From: Paenibacillus harenae DSM 16969
GTDB taxonomy: Bacteria; Bacillota; Bacilli; Paenibacillales; Paenibacillaceae
Length of the DNA stretch: 64,000 bases
Reading direction: 5' to 3'
NCBI RefSeq assembly: GCF_000422465.1
Contig: NZ_AULV01000015.1
Location: 203,880 to 267,879, forward strand
Shown: piece by piece, positions 53,469 through 62,367 of the stretch
Layout of the letters: each line of letters opens with the position of its first letter
Position numbering within the stretch: the first letter of the stretch is position 1
The notes under the pieces: model-generated
Seen by the model: only the letters and a program-made list of their open reading frames with translations
Told to the model about the DNA's origin: nothing
The model's database searches: none
Program-made: the position numbers and the translations under genes

Positions 53469-54407
53469 TCAATGTCCCGATCCGGCATGTTCGGCAATCA
53501 TACGCTCGATCGTTTCGCGATCGGCCGCTCCGGTGCTTCCGCCATATGCGCCTACGGATAACGCGCCGCAAGCATTGCCGTATTCAAGGCATTTCTTCGG
53601 TTCTTCACCTGTCAGATACCCATATATATAGCCGGCGTTAAAGGAATCCCCCGCCCCGGTCGTGTTCACCGATTTCACTCTAAACCCCGGATGATAGGTC
53701 GTCTTGCCGTTTACAACCGCCGTAGCTCCCTTGGAACCAAGCTTCACGACAACATGACCGGCATATTTCGAAAGCAGCCGGATGGCTTCTTCGACGTTTT
53801 CGCAGCCGGTATAGTGCAGCGCTTCCGTTTCATTCATGAAAAATACATCGATCTGGCCCGCCAGCTCCAGAATGCCTGAATACCATTCACCGGTATTGTC
53901 CCAGCCCGTATCGAAGGAGATCGATAAACCATACTCCTTCAGTTCTTTTACCGTTTCCGCAAATTCCGCATGGTTCGCACTCCCTTTATAACCCGTCAAG
54001 TGGACATGCCGCCCTTCGGTAACGCTTTTCATGTTGATCCGCCGCAAGCTTAACTCTGCATTCGAACCCGCATAGGTGATAAACGAACGGTCTTTTTCCG
54101 GATGAAGCGCGATCGTAATGCCCGTGCGGTTCTTATCGCTGAATATCATAGATCTGGTATCAATCCCGGATTGTTCGAATTGATCCAACAAATATTGCCC
54201 GTAGTAATCTTTGCCCAATATGCCGTGAAAAGCCAGCTTCATTCCGAGTTTGGCGAGTGCCAGGCTGAACAATGCCGCTCCTCCGCCGACTTGCGTCAGC
54301 ATATTTTCAACGAATACTTCCTGCCCGGGAAGCGGCGGTTCGCCGTATCCTGCAACGATCAAATCGATATTCACGTCCCCAATGACAACAGCATCGAATT
54401 TTTTCAA
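53469..54407 (-). CDS. PfkB-family carbohydrate kinase
   Basis: Cytosolic sugar kinase of 312 residues. N-terminal VVIGDVNIDLIVAGYG with substrate-binding Asp, GGGAALFSLALAKLG, and C-terminal catalytic NTTGAGDSFNAGY (general base Asp in GAGD). The start is a TTG at 54407 with AGGAGG seven bases upstream, 47 bases after the lacI stop. With an ABC importer and a GH4 enzyme in the same operon it probably phosphorylates the imported sugar or its cleavage product (inference). Confidence 0.9.
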   Translation of the reverse strand: MKKFDAVVIGDVNIDLIVAGYGEPPLPGQEVFVENMLTQVGGGAALFSLALAKLGMKLAFHGILGKDYYGQYLLDQFEQSGIDTRSMIFSDKNRTGITIALHPEKDRSFITYAGSNAELSLRRINMKSVTEGRHVHLTGYKGSANHAEFAETVKELKEYGLSISFDTGWDNTGEWYSGILELAGQIDVFFMNETEALHYTGCENVEEAIRLLSKYAGHVVVKLGSKGATAVVNGKTTYHPGFRVKSVNTTGAGDSFNAGYIYGYLTGEEPKKCLEYGNACGALSVGAYGGSTGAADRETIERMIAEHAGSGH

Positions 54408-54454
54408 ACAATCGCCTCCTCCCTCCACGAACAATGGCTCATATTCAAATGCAA

Positions 54455-55468
54455 TCAATCTTTCGTTATCGACTTACAGCTGTCCCGGACGACCATCCGG
54501 TGATCCATAATGATGTCTCCGTTCGGCTGATAAGTCCCGTCAATCAGTTTTAACATGGTATCGACGGTCAGCTTACCCATTTCATGGATCGGTTGTTCCA
54601 TTGAAGTTAATCGGGGTCGAACCAGTTCCGTCAATTGGCTCCCGTCAAATCCGATCACCGACATATCGTCCGGAACTTTCAGGCCGCGGTCGTAAAGACA
54701 GTTCATCGCGCCAAGCGCCATGTCGTCGCTTACGGCAAACAACGCCGTCGGAGGTTCGCCGCCAAGCAGCATTTCGTTCATCAGTTCGTATCCGCTGCCC
54801 ACCTTGTAATCGCCGAAACGGATTAATTCGTAGAGCAGTTTAACGCCATAATCCGAAAGCGCATTCCGATAGCCGCTGTACCGGTTTTGTCCCGAAGTGA
54901 TGTCACTCATGTCGCCGCCGATAAAACCGATTCTCTCGTGTCCCAATTCAATCAAATAGGCCGTCGCATCGTACGCCGCTTTATAATCGTCAATAATGAC
55001 GGAGATGAAATTCTGATCGGCCGGCTTAACGCTGGAGAAAATGACCGGCAGCTGCAGACTGTTGATGAATGTTCGGATTTCCGGGTTAATTTTCTCATGC
55101 ATGATAATGATGCCTTCCACCCGCATCTCTTTAAATACATTTAAATATTTGAACTCTTTATCGATATTTTCGATGATATTGCACACCAGAAGGCTGTAAC
55201 CGTTTGAACTTGCCGTTTCCTCGATGCTGCTCAGAATGGTCGAGTAAAAGCTCGATGTCAGATCCGGTACGATGACGCCGATGAGATTCGTTTTTTTACG
55301 CACCAAACTTCGCGCAATTTGGCTGGGCGCGTATCCCAAGTCTTTGATCGCCCGATTCACTCGTTCCTTCAGATCGTCTTTGACGTATTTCTCGCCGTTC
55401 AGCACCCTTGAAACCGTCGTGACGGAAACGCCCGCCCTCTTGGCAACGTCTTTAATCTTTGCCGCCAT
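54455..55468 (-). CDS. LacI-family transcriptional regulator
   Basis: About 337 residues. Helix-turn-helix and hinge AAKIKDVAKRAGVSVTTVSR ... VLNGEKYVKDDLKERVN, then effector domain (IGVIVPDLTSSFYSTILSSI; VIGFDGSQLTELVRPRLTSM). Start ATG at 55468 with AAGGTCAGG upstream. It lies within the operon it probably controls; a near-palindromic TGGTAACGATACCA sits inside the operon promoter at 59347-59360. Confidence 0.93.
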   Translation of the reverse strand: MAAKIKDVAKRAGVSVTTVSRVLNGEKYVKDDLKERVNRAIKDLGYAPSQIARSLVRKKTNLIGVIVPDLTSSFYSTILSSIEETASSNGYSLLVCNIIENIDKEFKYLNVFKEMRVEGIIIMHEKINPEIRTFINSLQLPVIFSSVKPADQNFISVIIDDYKAAYDATAYLIELGHERIGFIGGDMSDITSGQNRYSGYRNALSDYGVKLLYELIRFGDYKVGSGYELMNEMLLGGEPPTALFAVSDDMALGAMNCLYDRGLKVPDDMSVIGFDGSQLTELVRPRLTSMEQPIHEMGKLTVDTMLKLIDGTYQPNGDIIMDHRMVVRDSCKSITKD

Positions 55469-55556
55469 GTGTATCACCTGACCTTAATCTCTTCATATTC
55501 CGGATTGCCGTCTTGTCGTGATCGGATATTCCCAGAAAATCGTAATTTTTCTGCCG

Positions 55557-56465
55557 TTATTCCTTCAACGAACCGATCATAACCCCTTTTGCGAAATATT
55601 TCTGAATAAAGGGATAAATAAGAATAATCGGGGTGACTACGATAATGATGGTGGCCATCTTCAAGGAGTTCCCGGTCACCTGAATTTTATCGAGCATATC
55701 GTATCTCGTTCCCGCTGCTTGAGCTAACGTGTCCCTTAGCGCTTCCGCCCTTAGAAGCATTTCTTGCAAAAGAGTGGACAGCGGCCGCAAATTCGCCGAA
55801 CGAACGAAGAACGCTCCCGTGAACCAGTCGTTCCAATGCCCGACGGCGTTAAACAACGCGATTACCGCGACTACCGGTCTGCTGAGCGGCATAATGATGC
55901 GCATAAAGATCGAAAAGTCGTTGTAACCGTCGATCCGTGCCGACTCTTCCAGGCTGGGATGGATTTGTTGGAAAAACGTCCGCATAATGATCAGATTCCA
56001 TGCGCTGTATAAGCCGGGGATGACATAAACCCAAATCGTATTGGTCAAAGAGAGCGACTTAAGCAGCATGTAATAAGGAATGATGCCCCCGCTGAACAGC
56101 ATGGTAAAGAAGATAAAGAGCGTAAACATTTTAACTCCAGGCATCGTTTTGCTCTTTAAAGCGAATGCCGCCATCGCCGTCAGAAATACGCTCGAAATCG
56201 TGCCGACGACCGTGCGGAACAGTGAAATGCCGAACGCGGTGGCAATATTTGCAGACATGAACACTTCTTTGTAATTCTCGAGAGACCAAACTCTGGGCCA
56301 AAAGTATACCCCGCCCCGTTCGGCGTCTTTGCCCGCATTGAAGGAAAGAGCTAATATGTTTATAAAAGGAAGAATAATGGACAAGCATAATGCGATAATC
56401 AACAGGTAATTGATGACCTTGAATATTTTCTCTCCCGTCGTCAGCTTGTAAAATTCATTTCCCAC
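55557..56465 (-). CDS. Carbohydrate ABC transporter permease, LplC-like
   Basis: CUT1-type permease of 302 residues with six spans. Longer than MalG and with the LplC pattern (FNILALSFNAGKDAERGGVY, SLEESARIDGYNDFSIFMRI, GVMIGSLKE end). It follows the binding-protein gene by 93 bases. Works with the LplB-like permease; the ATPase is not encoded in the window. Confidence 0.9.
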   Translation of the reverse strand: MGNEFYKLTTGEKIFKVINYLLIIALCLSIILPFINILALSFNAGKDAERGGVYFWPRVWSLENYKEVFMSANIATAFGISLFRTVVGTISSVFLTAMAAFALKSKTMPGVKMFTLFIFFTMLFSGGIIPYYMLLKSLSLTNTIWVYVIPGLYSAWNLIIMRTFFQQIHPSLEESARIDGYNDFSIFMRIIMPLSRPVVAVIALFNAVGHWNDWFTGAFFVRSANLRPLSTLLQEMLLRAEALRDTLAQAAGTRYDMLDKIQVTGNSLKMATIIIVVTPIILIYPFIQKYFAKGVMIGSLKE

Positions 56466-56558
56466 CTGTTCTCACTCTCCCGCTTCGAATGAGAGGCCGG
56501 TTTTACCCGCTATGAGATAAAACCGACCACACCTACAAATGCCCTTCCATACCGATCC

Positions 56559-58277
56559 TTAATACTTCAATTTCGTTTTCTCGTCGGCGTTCTTTTGTTC
56601 CAGAAGCAGAAGGTATTCGTCCAAACCCGCGGCTTGCAATTGTTTCAAAGCGGAGTCCAGGATTTTCTGCGCTTCGCCCAGGTTCTTGCTATAATAGGCG
56701 CGAATCATGCTGTCGTCGTAATTATCAAACGCAGTCTTGAGATCCGTACCTTTGTCAAACTCCCCAAGGAAAGACAGCGGCGGGTATCCGTCGACGATTT
56801 TCGCATCTTTGCGTTTTTCGTCCCAGCCCCAGTATTCGATGATGGTATTTGCTCCTGCCGCCGCGTCCGGGTGAACAGAATCTCCGTATTCCATTTCGCC
56901 GAAATCGGCTTTGCGGTCGATATCGGTCCCGCCGAGCAGCTCGCCAAAGTAATTGCCCACGCCGGCAAAACCGAGTTTTTTCGCTTCATTCGGATCATTC
57001 GCTTTCAGGTCCAGAACCTCCTGCTTCGCTTTCGGGTTGCCGCTGTCATCCAGCGTATAGTCTCTTCCTTCGATACCGTACTGCCAGAGCATTTTGCCCT
57101 CGCGGCTTGCCATGAAGTCGGCGAACTTGACGATATCCTCCGGATTTTTCGTCGTAGACGGAATCGCCCAGCCGGAATAACCGGATTTGAAATCAACCTG
57201 CATTTGGTAAGGGCTGTCGGCCTTATCAAGCGGACCAATCGGGAGATAATGCGCGTCGTTGTTAAATTCCTGATAATTATGCATATCGGCAATGATCGCG
57301 GAATTTCCGTTCAACGCGGCTTCCGTTGCACGGCTCTCGTCTATGGTGAAGAACTCGGGGTGAATCCGTTTTTCTTTCAGCAGCTTCTGGACAAATTCAA
57401 TCCGTTTCATCGGGAATTCGGTCTGGGATTCATGCAGCCATTTACCGTCTTTGTCCGGTTTGATACGCTGATCTACCGCTCCCCACCACAAATCCGGATA
57501 GAGCACGTCGACTTCTTTACCGCCCCAATAGGCCGGACCGATCGGGTAAACGTTGTTTCCGTTATTGTCTTTAAAGCCGCCTTCCTGGACCTGTTTCGCA
57601 AGTTCGTACAGTTGTTCGCTTGTCTTGATCTTGCGCGGGTCGACTTCCAGCGCATCCGCAATGTCTCTTCGGATATACGGACCACCTACATACTTCCGGT
57701 TTATCGCTCCTCCTTCTCTCGCAATGTTCATATGAATAAAGTAGGTGGAGCCGCCAAATTCCGGGCGGAACATGACACCGTATTTCGTATCTAAAGGAAG
57801 ATAATCATCCTGCAAATATTTGCTATACACTTGGGTCTCTTTGATCAGCGGCGTCAAATCCGTGAACATGCCTTCGCGGGCCGCTTTCAAGATGACCGGC
57901 ATTTCCGGGCGTCCGCTATTGTTCAGATAGAAAGCGATGAAATCGGGCAAATCGCCTGCGGCAAGACCTGCAACCAGGCCTTCGATCGAATGTTCCGCTT
58001 TCATGATCTCCATTTCGAACTCGATTCCCGTCATTTCCTTGATTTTTTGCTTGATCTCGGGGTTCATGTCTTCCGTGTAATCGTCGGTACCCATAAAAAC
58101 GAGCCCTTTGATTTTTCGGTCGGCAATCCATGTCGCCGGTTTACCTTCCGATTCGCCGGTACCGTTTTCGGATTGGTTACCTGCTTCCGGATCGTTGACG
58201 GTTTTACATGCGGTAAGAAGTAAAACAAAGATAAGGAAAACCGACAGTAATCTTGCCCATTGCTTACCTATTCCCAT
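56559..58277 (-). CDS. ABC transporter substrate-binding lipoprotein, LplA-like
   Basis: 572-residue binding protein, the long form usual with LplB/LplC permeases. Signal with lipobox VLLLTAC near residue 23. Mature blocks: FMGTDDYTEDMNPEIKQKIK, YVGGPYIRRDIADALEVDP, WAIPSTTKNPEDIVKFADFM. It sits between the two permease genes. The sugar is unknown; relatives import complex plant oligosaccharides or alginate-type substrates. Confidence 0.88.
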   Translation of the reverse strand: MGIGKQWARLLSVFLIFVLLLTACKTVNDPEAGNQSENGTGESEGKPATWIADRKIKGLVFMGTDDYTEDMNPEIKQKIKEMTGIEFEMEIMKAEHSIEGLVAGLAAGDLPDFIAFYLNNSGRPEMPVILKAAREGMFTDLTPLIKETQVYSKYLQDDYLPLDTKYGVMFRPEFGGSTYFIHMNIAREGGAINRKYVGGPYIRRDIADALEVDPRKIKTSEQLYELAKQVQEGGFKDNNGNNVYPIGPAYWGGKEVDVLYPDLWWGAVDQRIKPDKDGKWLHESQTEFPMKRIEFVQKLLKEKRIHPEFFTIDESRATEAALNGNSAIIADMHNYQEFNNDAHYLPIGPLDKADSPYQMQVDFKSGYSGWAIPSTTKNPEDIVKFADFMASREGKMLWQYGIEGRDYTLDDSGNPKAKQEVLDLKANDPNEAKKLGFAGVGNYFGELLGGTDIDRKADFGEMEYGDSVHPDAAAGANTIIEYWGWDEKRKDAKIVDGYPPLSFLGEFDKGTDLKTAFDNYDDSMIRAYYSKNLGEAQKILDSALKQLQAAGLDEYLLLLEQKNADEKTKLKY

Positions 58278-58359
58278 TTCGCACTCCCCTTTGCCAACTT
58301 TTTATGAATAACGCCTGCTCAGCGTTTTCACCAAAGCCTCACTTATCAATATGGAATCG

Positions 58360-59274
58360 TTACCAGACCGAGGTGTCCGTAAGACGTCGGGAGACCCGAT
58401 TGGCGATTACGACCAGGATGAAACCGATAAGCCCTTGCATGAAGCCAACCGCTGTCGCATAACCGTATTGTCCGCCCTGCAGGCCCACCCTGATAATATA
58501 GGTGTCCAATATATCCGATAAATGCATGTTTCCCGGCGTTCTTAGCAAGTAGAGCTGGTCGAAGCCCGCTGATAAAATGTTTCCCAGCGACAAAATGAAC
58601 AATATCATGATCGTCGGCATGATGGACGGGAGCGTAATATGCCGGATTTCCTTCCATTTCGTGGCTCCATCCATTTTGGCAGCCTCGTACATGTCGGGAT
58701 TTACCCCGGAAATAGCCGCCAGATAGATGATCGAGTCCCAACCGATCGATTTCCACATATGGCTGCCGAACATGATCTGATAGAAATAATCGGGCTCCAT
58801 CAAATAGTAAATGCTTCCGTCCCCCCCGAAATGAGCGACAGCCTCGTTGAGCAGCCCGGTATCCGGCGCCAGCACCCTTTGTACTAAGCCGACAACGACG
58901 ACCCATGACAGAAAATGCGGCAAATAGGAGACGCTTTGTGCGAAGTTTTTGAACCATCGACTGCGAAGTTCATTAAACATCAGTGCGAGAATGATCGGTA
59001 ATGGTAAGTACAGGAACAATTTCATACCGCTGATAATCAATGTGTTTGTGATTAAATTCAAACTTTGATAATCGTTAAAGAACCTTGCGAAGTAATCAAA
59101 CCCGATCCATGGGCTTCCAAGAATTCCTTTGTTGAATTTGTAATCCTTAAAGGCCAGCATCAATCCGCCCATCGGAATATAGGAGAAAATGACAAAGGAA
59201 GTGATGCAGGGCAAAAGCATCAGGTACAGATATCGATGCAGTAAAATTCGTTTCCACAGCTTTCCGGTTCGCAC
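58360..59274 (-). CDS. ABC transporter permease, LplB-like
   Basis: 304-residue CUT1 permease with six spans; EAA loop NPDMYEAAKMDGATKWKEIR at about residues 205-225. The N-terminus MRTGKLWKRILLHRYLYLML is typical of LplB. First gene of the eight-gene operon, 67 bases downstream of a promoter whose spacer holds a LacI-type operator. Confidence 0.9.
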   Translation of the reverse strand: MRTGKLWKRILLHRYLYLMLLPCITSFVIFSYIPMGGLMLAFKDYKFNKGILGSPWIGFDYFARFFNDYQSLNLITNTLIISGMKLFLYLPLPIILALMFNELRSRWFKNFAQSVSYLPHFLSWVVVVGLVQRVLAPDTGLLNEAVAHFGGDGSIYYLMEPDYFYQIMFGSHMWKSIGWDSIIYLAAISGVNPDMYEAAKMDGATKWKEIRHITLPSIMPTIMILFILSLGNILSAGFDQLYLLRTPGNMHLSDILDTYIIRVGLQGGQYGYATAVGFMQGLIGFILVVIANRVSRRLTDTSVW

Positions 59275-59340
59275 GATTACGGATCACCTTCTTTTAATGG
59301 AATACAGGACATCGATCCATTTTCTTCCCCTTTTCTTTTA

Positions 59341-59369
59341 ATAATATGGTAACGATACCAGAAAGTCTA
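59341..59369 (-). promoter_or_regulatory. Operon promoter with internal LacI-type operator
   Basis: Minus-strand TAGACT (-35, 59364-59369), 17-base spacer, TATTAT (-10, 59341-59346). The spacer contains TGGTATCGTTACCA (59347-59360), a dyad with central CG. Bound repressor would directly exclude RNA polymerase. It lies upstream of the lplB-like gene. Confidence 0.75.
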
Positions 59370-59680
59370 TATAAATAAATTAAATATTCAGTAAATTTAA
59401 GAGCGTATCCTTTTCAAATGAAGTTTGCCTTACGAAATAGCCCTGAAATAGGCGACTAAAGGAGGGTTTATTTTCACCATGGCTTTATCTGGAACAAAGA
59501 GGGATCCTGGGTCGCGGGATCGGCTGTGGTTTGAATGCAAGCAATAGATTTGTTCTGGAAAGATTGGCATATTATTTCAAGACATGAATGTACGTCCATA
59601 TAGCTGAGAAGGTATTCCATACCTTTCGTCGAAAAAAACATATAGACGATTCGCTATCCTTCTGACAGGGGGACTATATA

Positions 59681-61501
59681 ATGAGGCAAAACGAAATTGC
59701 TCCTAAGAAAGCCCCACACTCTGCAGGCGACGCTTTTATCGGACCGGCTGTATCGAGGTCCGGGCAGTTCGGCGCTCCGGCCTTATCTCCGGTTACGGCC
59801 GACATCCGCCAGTTGCAGCAGGCACTTGGCAATCGCGGAATGAACCAATGGCTGAAATCCAGAGCCGCTTCCTCCACCGCAGATCCTCGGTCGACGATTC
59901 AAGGTAAGTTTACGATGAATGGCCAGCAGATTACTCGCGATTCCTTGGTAGACAGGGTCGAAACTGCACTGCGGGACCAAAATATTTCGGACAGTGCCAA
60001 CGACGAATTCCGGCGGCTAATCGATAGCGTCGAGCCTGTCGATTTGGACGAATGGCTTCAGCGACACGGCTTCTCTCAAACAGCGGTTCAACTCGGAGCT
60101 GTACCGGAGCAGGCGGACAGCCGCCTCGCGGCATTGGGCGGCTTTGGACTAAGTGACAATAACGGCTTCACGGATCCTAACCGGAAACGGAAGCAGGAAG
60201 AGAGGGACTCCAGTGCTCCACCGCTTAACGCACCGGTGACGAACGCAAGCACTGAACCGAATTTCCTGGGGGAGGAACCCTCTACTAACAAGAAGGGTGG
60301 TACCCGGATGAGCCGGACCGGAAGCCTCGTCCGCAGCGACAGCCAGGAGTCACTGTATCCGATACCGGCCACAAGCGTTCATCGGGATCTCCGCACAGAC
60401 AATCTGACCAACCATGCCGCCGCGAAGAAAGAACTCGGCAATGATAAAGTAAACGTGTTTAAGATCGCAGTCACGATGACGATCCGGGGTGTCAATGGAC
60501 AACCGACAACGTACCATGAGATCATCCCTGAGCATTGGAACAGCGGCTTGACCCAAGTTAGCGACAAACGCGATACCTCGAAGGAACTGACGACATACTT
60601 TTCCGATAAGACGGAAGTTGAAAACCTGAATGCTAAACCGCCGCCGAACGCCTTCGATTCCGAAAACACGGCCAAAGCTAATCATTCGGCCATGTGGGCG
60701 CACAGTGAGACGAACGCGGCCGCTGACCCTCAGCTTGCCAAATCGATGGAGACCGCTGTCGATAAGATACTTGCCAAGGGCACCGCTGGTGACGCCGTTC
60801 TATCGGCTACCTTCGACGGGGACTCGGCCCCAAACAGCGTCTGTACCAACGCTTGCCGCCCGGCCATTGAAAACATGCGCCAAAGGCTCGACGGCATCGT
60901 TCGTGCCAAGGTCAAAGCGCCGATCCGCCTATCCGGCAACTTCCAGACGGATGCCCGCGTCAGCTCGGTGAAGCTATTCCAGGGAAAGCAGAACCCGGAT
61001 CTGAAGGAAGAGCAGAGGCAGACTAATAATCTTGATATGCCGCCGCTGTTAGGAGGAGCGGTAACCGTGGAAATGCTCCCCGACCAGCGCAGCAGTATGA
61101 AGGGGCGGCATGCCTTTGAGACTAGACGAGATCCTAAGGATGCGAAATACGCCATGACCGCCGCGGATGCCCCGAACAAAACGACGGAGCTGACCCAATG
61201 GGTCCAGAGCAATCGGAAGGATGCGCTTGTAGGGAAGCTGACCGATATCAGCGATCAGAACCAGGCGCAAGCCGCTATCGAGGCGCTCGATCTGGAAAAC
61301 GATATCCCGGATTCGCTTTGGAAGACGGCCGGGGAGCCTACGAAGCAGACGGAAAACTTCAAGCGGGCCTTGTTGTATGTGCTGTGGAAGCTTCTGCAGA
61401 AGGACTCATGTATCTCTCCGCCGGATAAGAAGCTTCATAAAGACCCGCCGTCCCCTGGATTAGGAGGACCGGATACGGGCCGTACGGCTATGGTGCATTG
61501 A
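59681..61501 (+). CDS. Candidate eCIS-type effector with deaminase-like domain
   Basis: 606-residue soluble protein, no signal peptide, AGGGGGA ribosome site. Residues 41-60 (DIRQLQQALGNRGMNQWLKS) match the LQ-x-x-x-GN-x-A motif near the N-terminus of DUF4157-type proteins that are loaded into extracellular contractile injection systems, and IQGKFTMNGQQIT (73-85) resembles the VQRKLxxxG block after it. A disordered linker spans about 165-235. The C-terminal half has HSE (341-343) and C388-x3-C392, the zinc and proton-shuttle pattern of the cytidine-deaminase superfamily. Injected nucleic-acid deaminase toxin is the best guess; no immunity gene or injection machinery is seen here. Confidence 0.55.
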   Translation: MRQNEIAPKKAPHSAGDAFIGPAVSRSGQFGAPALSPVTADIRQLQQALGNRGMNQWLKSRAASSTADPRSTIQGKFTMNGQQITRDSLVDRVETALRDQNISDSANDEFRRLIDSVEPVDLDEWLQRHGFSQTAVQLGAVPEQADSRLAALGGFGLSDNNGFTDPNRKRKQEERDSSAPPLNAPVTNASTEPNFLGEEPSTNKKGGTRMSRTGSLVRSDSQESLYPIPATSVHRDLRTDNLTNHAAAKKELGNDKVNVFKIAVTMTIRGVNGQPTTYHEIIPEHWNSGLTQVSDKRDTSKELTTYFSDKTEVENLNAKPPPNAFDSENTAKANHSAMWAHSETNAAADPQLAKSMETAVDKILAKGTAGDAVLSATFDGDSAPNSVCTNACRPAIENMRQRLDGIVRAKVKAPIRLSGNFQTDARVSSVKLFQGKQNPDLKEEQRQTNNLDMPPLLGGAVTVEMLPDQRSSMKGRHAFETRRDPKDAKYAMTAADAPNKTTELTQWVQSNRKDALVGKLTDISDQNQAQAAIEALDLENDIPDSLWKTAGEPTKQTENFKRALLYVLWKLLQKDSCISPPDKKLHKDPPSPGLGGPDTGRTAMVH

Positions 61502-61611
61502 TCACGACGAGCGACATGCGTTTGCTGCGCGATGTCGATCCCAACGACTAGATGTTGAGCGGTAATTTTTTCAATGAGTTGATTTTGTCTCGGTTGCGAT
61601 TTAAACTTTAT
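61502..61611 (-). pseudogene. IS110-family transposase N-terminal relic
   Basis: Minus-strand codons from 61611 read KFKSQPRQNQLIEKIT, then AQHLVVGIDIAQQTHVARR, the characteristic start of IS110 transposases including the first catalytic Asp. The first codon is ATA where ATG is expected. The frame is lost right at the stop codon of the effector gene, so the element is truncated to about 36 codons. Confidence 0.75.
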
Positions 61612-61713
61612 AGTAGAGCGTCCTCCTGAATGATGGAATTTTAAGGGCTATGACCCGTTGCGTACTTCCATCGTACCGAGGCGCTCGTTTTAATTTAACG
61701 CTTTACAGGAATG

Positions 61714-62070
61714 CTATCGTTCCGGAATTCGAGGATTTGTAAGTAAATGAATAAGCAATAATACTACTGATTGAATTATCCAAAAGAAAAACCATTCGGG
61801 TTGCCAGTTCCACAAATAATGCTGAATGAAAAACCGAAGTAATAAATAATAAGTCAGGCCTGTAACCAACCAGCTCAATAAAAATGTTTTCCAGAATCCC
61901 ATTTTTAAAAAAATAAGGAATGAACTTAATATTAAAGGGGCCACTGGACCGATTATTGTATGAGCGGCTGCACCATTAAAGCTATCATTATTTGTTTCAA
62001 TAGCTAAACCGAAAATAATTAACAGAAATAATATGAGCAGGATAAAGATTAGCTTTAAATTCTGTTTCAA
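61714..62070 (-). CDS. Small membrane protein of unknown family
   Basis: 118 residues, four hydrophobic spans (about 7-23, 42-56, 61-80, 92-108). AT-rich compared with neighbours. Start ATG with AAAGGAGG upstream. I do not recognise it. It is on the opposite strand to the effector gene and faces it tail to tail, so it is unlikely to be its cotranscribed immunity protein. Confidence 0.6.
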   Translation of the reverse strand: MKQNLKLIFILLILFLLIIFGLAIETNNDSFNGAAAHTIIGPVAPLILSSFLIFLKMGFWKTFLLSWLVTGLTYYLLLRFFIQHYLWNWQPEWFFFWIIQSVVLLLIHLLTNPRIPER

Positions 62071-62127
62071 AATGGTTCACCTCCTTTAGGATTAGACTCC
62101 GCAGCATGGGGAAAGTTCCTTGCAGAT

Positions 62128-62184
62128 CAAAAGAAGAGCTGCCACAAGGCAGCTCCTCCACTATCGTACCCGTTAGCGTAATGG
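62128..62184 (+). repeat. Hairpin plus CTATCGTACCCGTTAG repeat, copy A
   Basis: GAGCTGCC-ACAA-GGCAGCTC hairpin, then CTCCACTATCGTACCCGTTA and GCGTAATG. The same 57-base unit recurs at 63222-63278 with few changes. Confidence 0.75.
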
Positions 62185-62367
62185 ACTTCCGTTTAATATC
62201 ATAAATTCAAAGCATCCAAATGGGAGGGTGCAACATACCTCCATTCCCCTCCGAGTGAGAAATCACAAACTAACAACTTCGTATATGTGGTCATCAGTAA
62301 TAACCAATTGGTTATCGGTCGCACAAAATAAGTACAGACATAACAATGGTTTTACTTTCGAAAGATG

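Noticed and set aside
61714..62070. Small membrane protein as immunity partner of the candidate toxin
   Set aside because: Encoded on the opposite strand, separated by an IS110 relic, and injected eCIS cargo need not have an immunity protein.
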